From: Lentzea flava | GTDB taxonomy: Bacteria; Actinomycetota; Actinomycetes; Mycobacteriales; Pseudonocardiaceae | NCBI RefSeq assembly: GCF_014648475.1 | Contig: NZ_BMRE01000072.1 | Location: 1 to 32,970 of the forward strand | Direction of reading: 5' to 3' | Length of the DNA: 32,970 nt | Shown: positions 22,224-29,813 of the stretch, in pieces | How the letters are laid out: every line of letters begins with the position of its first letter | How positions within the stretch are numbered: position 1 is the stretch's first letter | Notes under the pieces: generated by a model | What the model saw: the letters and a program-made list of their open reading frames with translations, nothing else | What the model was told of the DNA's origin: nothing | The model's database searches: none | Made by a program: the position numbers and the translations under genes

Positions 22224-24077
22224 TCAGCCGTTCGCGATCAGCGAGAAGCCGAGCACCCCCGTCGCCGTGAAGTCGATGGCGGGTTCGGAGCTCGGCCAGG
22301 ACCGCAGGTCGTCCGCGAACACGGACTTCGCGGAGTCGAACTCCTTGGTGTAGGGCTTGGTGCAGTCCACGGAACCCGGCGGCATCTCACCGAGGTCGTC
22401 GAACAGCGTGGCGTCGTTCGGGCCGTTGATCACGGCGCCGACGAGCACCTTCGAGCCGCCGTTGGACGAGCCGGAGAGGTTCGCGGCCTGGTGGTGCGGG
22501 CACTCAGGGAACTTCGAGCCGACGCCGACGATCAGCGTGGTGCCCCAGGCGTTCGTGCCGAGGGCGAAGCCGCGCTGCTGCGTGCCGAACGTCTCGTACT
22601 TCCTGTCGCCGGTCAGCTTCTGGTACAGCGCGGCCGTGGTGATGAAGCCGAACGTGCGCGAGCCGACGTCCCAGGTCTCGACGTTGGCCGCGGTGCGGAA
22701 CGGAGAGCTCTGCGCCGCGTCCGCGCCCTTCTGCAGCTGGCGCCGGATGTCGCCGACGATCTGCGCCTCGGTCACCTCGGCGCCGGGCACGCCCGCCTTC
22801 AGCAGCTTCGCGAGGTCGGCGTGGCCGAGCGCGGAGATGTTGTAGACGTTCAGCGTGTCGGGGTCCTGCGTCGCCAGGAACTCCTTGGCCCAGTGGGTCG
22901 CGGCCTGCGCGAACTGGGTGTACCGCTTGTCGTTCAACGCCTTCGCGGCCAGCGCGAGCTGGGTCGCGCCGAACTCCATGTCGTCGGTCCACGACGCTTC
23001 GGGGTAGTAGGCGTGCGGGAACGCCGTCACGAGCTCGCCGACGTCGGACGTCTTGGCCAGTGCGAAGAGCGAAGCGGCCTTGTTCAGGTACTCGCAGGCG
23101 AGGCGCGGGTTGCGGCGGGCCTCGATCTGCGCGGCCAGCGCGAACGAACCGGCGACGCGGCCCACCAGGTTCGGGCTGATCTTCTCGCCGGCCTTGTTCG
23201 CGCGGAACACCGGGCGGTACTTGATGTAGTATTCGCTGTCGCCCGGCTTGACGTTCAGCTTGTCGTCGGCCTCCGGCAGGCGCCACACGTCGTGGTCACC
23301 GACGAAGCCGAACTTCTCGGAGCCGGTGCCGATGCCGACCTGGGCGTAGAGGGTGCCGGTCTTCTCGTCCCACGCCTTGTCGAGCCACTTGAGGCCGAAC
23401 TTGGCCTCCTCGTAGAGCGCGTCGTTGTGCTTGTTGCGCAACGCCAGCAGCATCGACGCGGTCGAGTACGACGAGGCGTGGGTGAACTTCACGAAGTCAC
23501 CCGCGTCGAACCAGCCGCCCTCGAGGTCGACCTTCACCCCCGTGGGCTTGAGCGGCGCCGCGATCTGGTCGCCACCCTCACCCTCGAACACCGGCTCCTC
23601 GTACACCATCGCTTCGCGGTCGGTGAGGTGCGCGGGCTTGCGGTTCAACCGCCCCGGGATGACGTCGGCACCGTCGCGCTGCGCCTGGAAGAACTCGACG
23701 GTGTTGCCGGCGACGGGCTGGAACAGCCGGTTCAGCGTGTCGATCTTGAACGGGGCGGAGGTCGCCGAGCCGACCTTGATCCGGTACGTCCCCGCGGCTT
23801 TGAGCGCGGAGAAGTCGATCGGGTGCACCGCGGGGAACTTGTCGCTCCACGAGCCCGTGGAGGCGCCCGTTTTGCCGGTCAGCACGGTCCTGCCGCGACT
23901 GTCGACGACCGTGAACTTGGTGTTCGCCGCGCCACCGAGCACGTACGCGTGCTTCGCCTCGGTGATCCCGAAACCGACCTGGTCCAGCCGGATGTACTTG
24001 GCGGGGGCCGCCTGAGCAGGCGCCACGACCACACCTGTGAGCACTGCGGCGACGAGAGCCGCACGTCTGATGCGCAT
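22224..24077 (-). CDS. secreted GH9 endoglucanase-type glycoside hydrolase
   Basis: The product is 617 residues from the ATG at 24077, preceded by GGGAG 8 bases upstream. The signal peptide is MRIRRAALVAAVLTGVVVAPAQAA. Residues about 27-112 are the N-terminal Ig-like domain typical of GH9 enzymes (KYIRLDQVGFGITEAKHAYVLG). The GH9 catalytic domain follows, with Asp191/Asp194 in GGWFDAGDFVKF and the general acid Glu598 in SSEPAIDFTA. It lacks a carbohydrate-binding module. GH9 enzymes hydrolyse beta-1,4-glucans such as cellulose, exported to the medium. It is probably single-gene regulated via the palindrome at 24118-24134. Confidence 0.92.
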   Translation of the reverse strand: MRIRRAALVAAVLTGVVVAPAQAAPAKYIRLDQVGFGITEAKHAYVLGGAANTKFTVVDSRGRTVLTGKTGASTGSWSDKFPAVHPIDFSALKAAGTYRIKVGSATSAPFKIDTLNRLFQPVAGNTVEFFQAQRDGADVIPGRLNRKPAHLTDREAMVYEEPVFEGEGGDQIAAPLKPTGVKVDLEGGWFDAGDFVKFTHASSYSTASMLLALRNKHNDALYEEAKFGLKWLDKAWDEKTGTLYAQVGIGTGSEKFGFVGDHDVWRLPEADDKLNVKPGDSEYYIKYRPVFRANKAGEKISPNLVGRVAGSFALAAQIEARRNPRLACEYLNKAASLFALAKTSDVGELVTAFPHAYYPEASWTDDMEFGATQLALAAKALNDKRYTQFAQAATHWAKEFLATQDPDTLNVYNISALGHADLAKLLKAGVPGAEVTEAQIVGDIRRQLQKGADAAQSSPFRTAANVETWDVGSRTFGFITTAALYQKLTGDRKYETFGTQQRGFALGTNAWGTTLIVGVGSKFPECPHHQAANLSGSSNGGSKVLVGAVINGPNDATLFDDLGEMPPGSVDCTKPYTKEFDSAKSVFADDLRSWPSSEPAIDFTATGVLGFSLIANG

Positions 24078-24117
24078 GTTCGGAACTCCCGGTCCAGGCC
24101 GCGGCGGTGGCCTTCGG

Positions 24118-24134
24118 TTAAGAAAGTTTCCTAA
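24118..24134. promoter_or_regulatory. TTAAGAAAGTTTCCTAA palindrome upstream of GH9 gene
   Basis: A 17-bp near-perfect palindrome (one mismatched pair) sits 40 bases upstream of the GH9 start. Similar TTAGGAAA-TTTCCTAA palindromes are operators of ROK-type sugar regulators in front of secreted glycosidases in Streptomyces (from memory, CsnR-type sites). A -10-like TAGTCT lies just upstream on the minus strand, so a bound repressor would cover the early transcribed region. Confidence 0.55.
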
Positions 24135-24168
24135 TAGTTCGCAGCAGACTAGCCGCACAAACCGGACA

Positions 24169-25218
24169 TCACCAGCCCTCAGGCGGTTCCAAAAAGGCCG
24201 AGGAGAGATCACGGGTCAGCGACAGCGCGCGCTTCACCCAGCTCGACGTCGCACCCGCCAGGCCGCACGTCGGAGTGGGCAACGCCTTCTCGGCGAGAAT
24301 CGACCGCGGAAAGCCCAGCCGGTCGGCCAGGATGAAGGCCCTCTGCCCGACGTCCTTCAACGTGACCGGCGTGCCGGGGTCGACGCTCGGCACCAGACCC
24401 AACGCCAGCGTCGTGCCCGCCTCCCACGTCTCACCGATCTCGTCGAGGGCGTCCGCACCTTTGACCAAGGTCGCGTCGAACGCGATCGCCTTCACGCCGG
24501 CCTCCCTGAGCAGCTTCAACGGCGGCTGCGGCGCGCAGCAGTGGACCACGACCTCGTGGTCCTTCAACGCGTCGATCACGGTGGCGAGCACGGCGCGCGC
24601 GTCCGGTTCGGGCACGGCGGGCACGGTGCCGAGCTTCGACGGCGTCGGCAGCAGGCCCTGCAGCACGGCGGGCAGACCCGGTTCGTCGAGCTGCACCACC
24701 ACGTTCGCCCCGGTGCGCTTGGCGACCTCGGCGGCGTGCTGCTTCAGCCCTTCGGCGAGCGACTCGGAGAACTCCTTCACCGCACCGTGGTCCGTCAACA
24801 CGCGATGGCCGCGCATCAGCTCGATGTTCGACATCAACGTCCACGGCCCAGCGGCCTGCACCTTGATCGTCTCGGGCTGCGCACCCGCCCGTTCCAACGC
24901 CTCGTCGAACGCGTCCAGGTCGCCGCGCAGCAGATCGACGGCGCGGCGGTGGTCACGGCCGGGCCGCGCGGTGACGCGGTAGCCGGACGTGATGACCTCG
25001 ATCGCGAGGTCGACGAGCAGGCCGGCGGTGCGGCCGATCATGTCCGCGCCGACACCCCGCGCCGGCAGCTCCGGCACGTGCGGCAGCTCCGGCAGCTCGC
25101 CGACGACGATTCGAGCCGCCTCGTCGATGTCGGTTCCGGGCAGCGATCCGATTCCAGTGGCTCCACGCACCCGCCGAATTGTTCCACTGTCCGGCAGACC
25201 GAAGAGGTCTAGACCCAT
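24169..25218 (-). CDS. methionine synthase-like (MetE C-terminal type) protein
   Basis: This 349-residue protein corresponds to the C-terminal catalytic half of cobalamin-independent methionine synthase. Zinc ligands are visible: His226 and Cys228 (VVHCCAP, matching HxC) and Cys318 (PTPTCGLAGA, matching the NPDCGLK region). The N-terminus GATGIGSLPGTDIDEA is typical of the actinobacterial stand-alone family (Rv3015c-like), so it probably transfers a methyl group to a thiol; whether it makes methionine is unproven. The ATG at 25218 has no clear ribosome-binding site and lies under the divergent chitinase promoter; a GTG at 25170 is an alternative start. It is followed by the GH9 gene on the same strand. 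Confidence 0.85.
   Translation of the reverse strand: MGLDLFGLPDSGTIRRVRGATGIGSLPGTDIDEAARIVVGELPELPHVPELPARGVGADMIGRTAGLLVDLAIEVITSGYRVTARPGRDHRRAVDLLRGDLDAFDEALERAGAQPETIKVQAAGPWTLMSNIELMRGHRVLTDHGAVKEFSESLAEGLKQHAAEVAKRTGANVVVQLDEPGLPAVLQGLLPTPSKLGTVPAVPEPDARAVLATVIDALKDHEVVVHCCAPQPPLKLLREAGVKAIAFDATLVKGADALDEIGETWEAGTTLALGLVPSVDPGTPVTLKDVGQRAFILADRLGFPRSILAEKALPTPTCGLAGATSSWVKRALSLTRDLSSAFLEPPEGW
25206..25215. promoter_or_regulatory. DasR-like palindrome GGTCTAGACC, distal copy
   Basis: This perfect 10-bp palindrome within AGAGGTCTAGACCCAT resembles the dre (DasR-responsive element) consensus AGTGGTCTAGACCACT. Its centre is 22 bp (about two helical turns) from the second copy, so both would lie on one face of the DNA. 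It also overlaps codons 2-5 of the methionine-synthase-like gene if that gene starts at 25218. Confidence 0.55.
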
Positions 25219-25246
25219 TGACGCTATGGTCTAGGCCACTTACCGT
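25218..25246 (+). promoter_or_regulatory. chitinase promoter with DasR-like site in the spacer
   Basis: A -35 box TTGACG (25218-25223), a 17-bp spacer and a -10 box TACCGT (25241-25246) fit a housekeeping-sigma promoter. The spacer carries ATGGTCTAGGCCACT (25226-25240), which matches the dre consensus AGTGGTCTAGACCACT at most positions. A GlcNAc-responsive DasR-type repressor bound here would block RNA polymerase, as known for Streptomyces chi genes. Identity of the regulator is inferred. Confidence 0.7.
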
Positions 25247-25285
25247 GATTGAGCAGGTGCTCAGCGTGTGAGCGCCTCCCTGCAC

Positions 25286-25325
25286 GTGGTGCAGGAACGC
25301 GACGCGCCCCGTGTTCCTGCACCAC
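25286..25325 (+). promoter_or_regulatory. 5'-leader stem-loop of the chitinase mRNA
   Basis: The arms 25286-25298 and 25313-25325 (GTGGTGCAGGAAC / GTTCCTGCACCAC) are perfect 13-bp complements with a 14-base loop. The hairpin ends 31 bases before the ATG and 16 bases before the GGAAGGAA ribosome-binding site, so it leaves that site free. It may stabilise the leader or act as an attenuator. Confidence 0.55.
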
Positions 25326-25356
25326 TCCCTTCCACCCCTGCCGGAAGGAACACCCG

Positions 25357-26670
25357 ATGGCCCGCTTCGCCCTCTTCGCCGCCGGGGCCGCCACCGCACT
25401 CGTGGCCGGACTCGTCGCCATCGCCCCCGCCTCGGCCGCCGGCGACTCCGCCACGTTCAGCCAGGACTCCACCTGGAGCTCCGGCTACCAGGGCAAGTAC
25501 ACGATCACGGCGGGCACCACCGCGCTGACCGGCTGGAAGCTCGAGTTCGACCTCGCCGGCGCGTCCGTCGGCTCCTACTGGGACGCCACGCTGACCAGCA
25601 GCGGCGACCACCACACGTTCACCAACCGCGAGTACAACGGCAACGTCGCGGCCGGTGCGTCGACGAGCTTCGGCTTCCTCGTGAGCGGCTCCGCGGTGCC
25701 GGCCAACTGCAAGCTCAACGGTGTCCCGTGCGGCGGTGGCACGCCAACCACCACCACTCCGCCTTCCACCACAACGACTTCTGACGTGCCGCCAACGCCC
25801 GGTAGCGCGCGCGTCGCGCCGTACATCGACATCACGATGCCGACGCCGTCGCTGGTCGACGTGGCCACCGCGACGGGCCAGAAGGTCTTCACGCTGGCCT
25901 TCGCCCTGGGCTCCTCGTCGGGCTGCGCGCCCGCCTGGGGCGGCACGGTCCCGTTGAACGACAGCCGGATCATCAACGACGTCAACGCCCTGAAGGCACG
26001 CGGCGGCAGCGTGATCGTCGCAACCGGCGGCGCGATGGGTCCGTACCTCGAACACGTCTGCTCCAGCGCGGACGCGCTGTACAACGCCTACGTCGCCGTG
26101 CTGGACGCGGTGGGGTCGAACAGCATCGACGTGGACGTGGAAGCGACGATCCCGCAGGCGATGGTGAACACGGCTCTCAAGCGCCTGCAGGACACCCGCG
26201 GCACCACCGTCAGCTACACGATGCGCATCCAGGGCCAGGACTACGGCATGGACCCGTACTCCGTGCAGGTCCTGCAGGACGCGGCGGCTCGCGGCGTCAC
26301 CGTGCTGGTGAACCCGATGCTGATGAACTTCGGCTACACGGGCAACTGGGGCGACGCGATGGTCGCCGCCGCCAACGCGACTCTCGGCCAGATGCGCACC
26401 ATCTGGCCGTCGAAGTCCGACGCACAGCTGAAGGCGTTGCTCGGCCTCACGCCGATGATCGGCCGCAACGACACCGGGATGACGACGACTCAGGCTGACG
26501 CGCGCAAGGTTCTCGACTACGCGAAGGCCAACCACGTCGGACGGGTCGCGTTCTGGTCCGCCGGACGTGACAACGGGTCGTGTCCCGGCGGCGGGGTTTC
26601 GCCGACGTGCAGCGGAATCTCGCAGTCCAACTGGGAGTTCACCAACCTCTTCAAGGGCTACACGGGCTGA
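25357..26670 (+). CDS. secreted CBM2-GH18 chitinase
   Basis: The product is 437 residues. The start is the ATG at 25357 with a GGAAGGAA site. The signal peptide covers about 1-28 (MARFALFAAGAATALVAGLVAIAPASAA). A family-2 carbohydrate-binding module spans about 30-125 with aromatic residues Trp40, Trp60 and Trp75. A Thr/Pro linker (about 129-148) follows, then a GH18 domain from about 152. The GH18 catalytic motif DxDxE is present as Asp258, Asp260 and Glu262 (SIDVDVE). It should bind and hydrolyse chitin outside the cell. A DasR-like double operator and a leader hairpin precede it. Confidence 0.93.
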   Translation: MARFALFAAGAATALVAGLVAIAPASAAGDSATFSQDSTWSSGYQGKYTITAGTTALTGWKLEFDLAGASVGSYWDATLTSSGDHHTFTNREYNGNVAAGASTSFGFLVSGSAVPANCKLNGVPCGGGTPTTTTPPSTTTTSDVPPTPGSARVAPYIDITMPTPSLVDVATATGQKVFTLAFALGSSSGCAPAWGGTVPLNDSRIINDVNALKARGGSVIVATGGAMGPYLEHVCSSADALYNAYVAVLDAVGSNSIDVDVEATIPQAMVNTALKRLQDTRGTTVSYTMRIQGQDYGMDPYSVQVLQDAAARGVTVLVNPMLMNFGYTGNWGDAMVAAANATLGQMRTIWPSKSDAQLKALLGLTPMIGRNDTGMTTTQADARKVLDYAKANHVGRVAFWSAGRDNGSCPGGGVSPTCSGISQSNWEFTNLFKGYTG

Positions 26671-26781
26671 CGCGGTAGCTGAACCGGGTGAATGGGAGAG
26701 GAGCGGCTAACAGCGCACCCCGGGCCACCGACCACCTGATCGGACGTGGACTTTCACCGTGACCCACTACAGGAGAGTCCC

Positions 26782-27141
26782 GTGATCAGATTCGCTCGAA
26801 GGTCCATCGCCGTCGTCTGCGTCGTCCTGTCCGCAGGTCTTGGGGCGGTTCCCGCCGCCCAGGCCGCACCACACTGGAAGATCCGGTCGTGCCACTTCGG
26901 CCTGCACGCGTACTGGCTGCCGAAGCAGGTCACGCCCGGCATCTTCATCAGCTGCACCACCACCGCGGACCGGAACCAGCAGATCAACGACGCGATGGAG
27001 AGCGGTAGCCCGACCCGGATCGCCAACGCGCTGCACGCAGGCCTGCGGCAGAACGCGGACACGTTCCTCACGCCGGAATCGCCGTGCGAACCCGGACAGG
27101 AGGCGGCGATGGACGACGCCTACGCGAGGTGCGTCGGCTGA
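26782..27141 (+). CDS. small secreted protein of unknown function
   Basis: This 119-residue protein is read from the GTG at 26782 (AGGAG ribosome-binding site 6 bases upstream). The signal peptide MIRFARRSIAVVCVVLSAGLGAVPAAQAA is followed by a mature part of about 90 residues with four Cys (CHFG, SCTTT, PCEPG, RCVG) that could form two disulfides. No catalytic motif or known family is recognised. It comes after the chitinase with a 111-base gap and ends 16 bases before a perfect bidirectional hairpin. Confidence 0.75.
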   Translation: MIRFARRSIAVVCVVLSAGLGAVPAAQAAPHWKIRSCHFGLHAYWLPKQVTPGIFISCTTTADRNQQINDAMESGSPTRIANALHAGLRQNADTFLTPESPCEPGQEAAMDDAYARCVG

Positions 27142-27157
27142 CCCCGTCCCACCGGGC

Positions 27158-27191
27158 GAAGGCCGGCGCGGAGGATTCCGCGCCGGCCTTC
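27158..27191. terminator. perfect 15-bp bidirectional terminator hairpin
   Basis: The arms 27158-27172 and 27177-27191 are perfect complements (GAAGGCCGGCGCGGA) with a GGAT tetraloop. It lies 16 bases after the stop of the small secreted protein (plus) and 16 bases after the stop of the Cys-rich peptide (minus), so it can end both transcripts. Confidence 0.85.
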
Positions 27192-27207
27192 TCATTCGTC
27201 CTGACCT

Positions 27208-27273
27208 CTAACAGCTGCTGCAGCACCCGCAGCCAGGACCCGTGCAACCGCCGCAGCAAGAACATCCACCCAC
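27208..27273 (-). CDS. 21-residue Cys-rich peptide
   Basis: This minus-strand frame encodes 21 residues with eight cysteines at positions 4, 6, 7, 10, 15, 17, 18 and 21; the rest is Gly, Ser, Thr and Pro. It reads GGCSCCGGCTGPGCGCC followed by SSC. The GTG start has a GGAGG 8 bases upstream (27282-27286), and the stop is followed by a perfect hairpin terminator shared with the convergent gene. Cys-x-Cys and Cys-Cys spacing resembles metallothionein-type metal binding or a disulfide-rich peptide. I know of no family for it. An upstream in-frame GTG would add three residues but would overlap the ribosome-binding site. Confidence 0.65.
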   Translation of the reverse strand: MGGCSCCGGCTGPGCGCCSSC

Positions 27274-27334
27274 GATGACCACCTCCGGTGTTGAGCGATC
27301 AAGCGTTCGGACAGTAAGGCGCGGTCAACGCGAC

Positions 27335-27362
27335 GTGACACCACCTTCAGAGTGATTACAGT
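27335..27362 (+). promoter_or_regulatory. promoter of the thioesterase gene, likely leaderless
   Basis: A -35 box GTGACA (27335-27340), a 16-base spacer and a -10 box TACAGT (27357-27362) end six bases before the ATG at 27369. No ribosome-binding site is present. This is the layout of leaderless transcripts, where the start codon is at or next to the transcription start. Confidence 0.55.
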
Positions 27363-27368
27363 GCACGA

Positions 27369-27764
27369 ATGAATGGTCCTGCCGAGATGCTCGCCGCCGA
27401 CAAGGCGTCCAACGCGCTGGGCATCGAGCCCGTCGAACTGCGCGACGGCTACGCGTTGCTGCGCATGACGGTCACCGAGCTGATGATCAACGGTCACGGC
27501 ATCGCGCACGGCGGGTACGTCTTCCTGCTGGCGGACACGGCGTTCGCCTGCGCCTGCAACAGGGCCGGGTCCGTCACCGTCGCCGCCACGGCCGAGATCG
27601 ACTTCATCCGGCCCGCCCAGGAGGGCGACGAGCTGGTGGCGGAGGCGGTGGAACGGACCCGGTTCGGCCGCAGCGGGATCTACGACATCACGGTCAGGCG
27701 AGGGACCGAGATCGTGGCTGAGTTCCGCGGCCGGTCGCGGACGCTGCGCTCCGGAGACCGATGA
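27369..27764 (+). CDS. paaI: PaaI-like hotdog-fold acyl-CoA thioesterase
   Basis: The 131-residue product has the hotdog-fold PaaI signature NGHGIAHGGYVFLLADTAFACACN, with the HGG motif and the catalytic Asp56 on the central helix. The strand AATAEIDFIRPAQEGDELVAEA follows, as in hydroxyphenylacetyl-CoA thioesterases. It likely releases CoA from aromatic or short acyl-CoA intermediates; no other paa gene is nearby, so a general housekeeping thioesterase role is possible. It converges with a membrane-protein gene, overlapping it by 71 bases. Confidence 0.9.
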   Translation: MNGPAEMLAADKASNALGIEPVELRDGYALLRMTVTELMINGHGIAHGGYVFLLADTAFACACNRAGSVTVAATAEIDFIRPAQEGDELVAEAVERTRFGRSGIYDITVRRGTEIVAEFRGRSRTLRSGDR

Positions 27765-28092
27765 ACTGCAGGACCGCGAACCCGATCACGGCGAGCCCCT
27801 GGGCGAGGACCAGCACGGTGCCCACACCGGTGAGCGGGAACCACTTCAGCTCGGCCGTGAGAATGCTGTCCGCGCCCCACACCAGGTTGCCGATGATGAT
27901 CAGCAGAACGATTCGGCGGTCCGGGTTGGCGCGCGTTCCCAGGGTGAACACGCCCGCGCCGTAAAAGACGCAGAAAAGGCCGAGGCCGATCTGCCACCCC
28001 ACCGGCATGCCGACTTCCGGGCGGATCAGCACGGTCAGCAGGCCGAGGGCGAACGAAGCGACACCGTCGAGTTTCAAGGCGAATTTCAACAT
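27694..28092 (-). CDS. small multi-pass membrane protein
   Basis: This 132-residue hydrophobic protein has about four predicted spans (FALGLLTVLI, IGLGLFCVFYGAGVFTLG, RIVLLIIIGNLVWGADSIL, and VGTVLVLAQGLAVIGFAVLQFIGL), with a basic C-terminal tail (RGTQPRSRSLA). No known family is recognised; the overall layout resembles small DUF-type integral membrane proteins. Its 3' end overlaps the thioesterase gene by 71 bases. A near-duplicated 13-14-base motif (GTCAACGCTGCCA / GTCAAGCGCTGCCA) lies just upstream of its start. Confidence 0.7.
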   Translation of the reverse strand: MLKFALKLDGVASFALGLLTVLIRPEVGMPVGWQIGLGLFCVFYGAGVFTLGTRANPDRRIVLLIIIGNLVWGADSILTAELKWFPLTGVGTVLVLAQGLAVIGFAVLQFIGLRSAASATGRGTQPRSRSLA

Positions 28093-28130
28093 GGCCTGAC
28101 GATCGCCCGGTCAACGCTGCCAGAACCACG

Positions 28131-29273
28131 TCAAGCGCTGCCAACTCCTGCCATCAGGTCGGCCGCCACCAGGCGCGCGGCGGCGTTCTGCCAGTTGTGG
28201 AGGGTGCGCTCGGGCACCTGGGTCACGAACCACTGCAGCGCGCGGCGGTCCTCGGCGTCGAGGTCCTCGCGCTTGGTCCGCACCGAATACGGGCGGATTC
28301 CCTTGACGTAGTAGAAGTACAGGGCGTTGTAGTAACGCCATTCGTCGCTCGTGCCGAAATCGCCGTCGGTCGGCTTGAGCCGTTGAATGCTCGTGAGCAG
28401 CATGCTTTTCAGCTGCGCGGCCCGGTCGAGCGGCGGCGCTTCCTCGGTGAGAGCGATCAACGGGCTCGCGACGAGCTTTCCGAGATCTCCGTAGTGGCTC
28501 AGCGCCTTGCGGGTGAGCCGCGCGAACTCCGCGGGGTCTTCGGTGACCAGCGGCCCGCGCTTCGGCAACGACTCCGCGGCCTCGCGGAGCTCGGCGCGTT
28601 CGGCTGCCACGGCGGGCACGGCGAGCCGGTCGACCGCGGCCGCGAGCGGGTTCGCGAGCACCTGCACGGCGATCGCGGCCGCCACCGTCGTGTGGACGAG
28701 CAGCTGCGGGCCGCCGAACAGCACGACCTGCGACCCGAACAGCACGGCGGTGAACCCGGCGATCACCAGCGACCGGACCATGTCCGCGCGGATCGCCTCG
28801 CCCTCCTCGACCGCGTCCGTGACCGCGACCAGGATGCCGAACACCACCACGTCGAAGCCGAGCGACGGCAGCGTGATCGCGTCCGGCAGCAGCCCCAGCA
28901 GGAACGCGCCAGCGGACAGGCCGAACATCACTCCGACGAGTGAAAAGTAAGTGCGTTTCCTTATGGCTAGGGCGGTCGCCACGGCCAGTGGCAGCAGCAC
29001 GATCCACGGCAGCCAGAGCGACACGGCGAAGAACGGCACCACCGCGAAGATCCACCACCGGATCAGCGCCGGACGACTCAACAGCACGATTGCGCCCGTC
29101 CAGGCCAGCGCGGGTAGGCCGACCAGCACGGGATGTGGCACCACGATCACCGCCGCATAGCTGATCAGCCCGGCGCCCGCCCACCACAACAGCGGCTTGC
29201 GGGGATCGCGGGCGAGCAGGTACAGCCCCAGCCACCAGGCGAGGCCGGAGACCAGCAGCGATAGGCCGAACAC
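28131..29273 (-). CDS. multi-pass membrane protein with soluble C-terminal domain
   Basis: The product is 380 residues from a GTG. Residues 1-215 hold six to eight hydrophobic spans (LLVSGLAWWLGLYLL, LLWWAGAGLISYAAVIVV, IFAVVPFFAVSLWLPWIVLLPLAVATAL, YFSLVGVMFGLSAGAFLLGLL, LVIAGFTAVLFGSQVVLF). Residues about 225-380 are soluble and mostly helical (AERAELREAAESLPKRG, and EWRYYNALYFYYVKGIRPYSVRTKREDLDAEDRRALQWF). I do not recognise the family. A TAGCTT box six bases before the GTG suggests leaderless transcription. It is divergent from the DUF6584 gene. Confidence 0.7.
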   Translation of the reverse strand: MFGLSLLVSGLAWWLGLYLLARDPRKPLLWWAGAGLISYAAVIVVPHPVLVGLPALAWTGAIVLLSRPALIRWWIFAVVPFFAVSLWLPWIVLLPLAVATALAIRKRTYFSLVGVMFGLSAGAFLLGLLPDAITLPSLGFDVVVFGILVAVTDAVEEGEAIRADMVRSLVIAGFTAVLFGSQVVLFGGPQLLVHTTVAAAIAVQVLANPLAAAVDRLAVPAVAAERAELREAAESLPKRGPLVTEDPAEFARLTRKALSHYGDLGKLVASPLIALTEEAPPLDRAAQLKSMLLTSIQRLKPTDGDFGTSDEWRYYNALYFYYVKGIRPYSVRTKREDLDAEDRRALQWFVTQVPERTLHNWQNAAARLVAADLMAGVGSA

Positions 29274-29309
29274 GGGTCAAAGCTAGCCCCACCTGCAAAA
29301 CTAATCTTC

Positions 29310-29813
29310 ATGCCGGTCGAGCTGACGCTCCACAAAGCGGCCGAGGAGTTGCACCGAGGCGACCTCGCCAGCGTGCTTCGCGCACGTCAGCGGGTCGCCG
29401 GGCTCGTCGGTACCTACCCGCACCGGCTGGATCTGCGCGAACGCCTCGCCGAGGTCTACCGCGTGCTGGGCGAGCCCGCCCAGGCCGGCCGCTGGACCTA
29501 CCTCTCCGACGATCGCGATCCCGAGGAAACCCTGGCGTTCGAACGCGCCTACCGCCGCGCCGCGGCCCGCCTGGTCGCGATGTCGTGGCAGGGCCGCGTC
29601 GACGAGGCACCGACCGAGACCGCCCGCGCCCGGCTCGCGTCGCTGTACCTGGAGGCGCGGATCGAGCTCCAGCACGAGCTCGACGCCACACCGCACGAGG
29701 AGACCTCCTGGGGCGCCTGCCTGATCGTCATGGTCGGCGGCACGTTCGTCCTCGTGTGTTTCCTGCTGGGCATCGTGACTCTCGCCCAGTTCCTGTGGAA
29801 GCTGGTCACATGA
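29310..29813 (+). CDS. DUF6584-like protein with C-terminal membrane anchor
   Basis: The 167-residue product has a TPR-like helical N-terminal domain, about residues 1-70: GDLASVLRARQRVAGLVGTYPHRLDLRERLAEVYRVLGEPAQAGRWTYLSDD. This matches the actinobacterial DUF6584 pattern. A helical middle and a C-terminal transmembrane segment follow (SWGACLIVMVGGTFVLVCFLLGIVTLAQFLW), so it is a tail-anchored membrane protein. Function is unknown. Its stop overlaps the start of the dehydratase gene (ATGA), indicating coupled translation. Confidence 0.75.
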   Translation: MPVELTLHKAAEELHRGDLASVLRARQRVAGLVGTYPHRLDLRERLAEVYRVLGEPAQAGRWTYLSDDRDPEETLAFERAYRRAAARLVAMSWQGRVDEAPTETARARLASLYLEARIELQHELDATPHEETSWGACLIVMVGGTFVLVCFLLGIVTLAQFLWKLVT

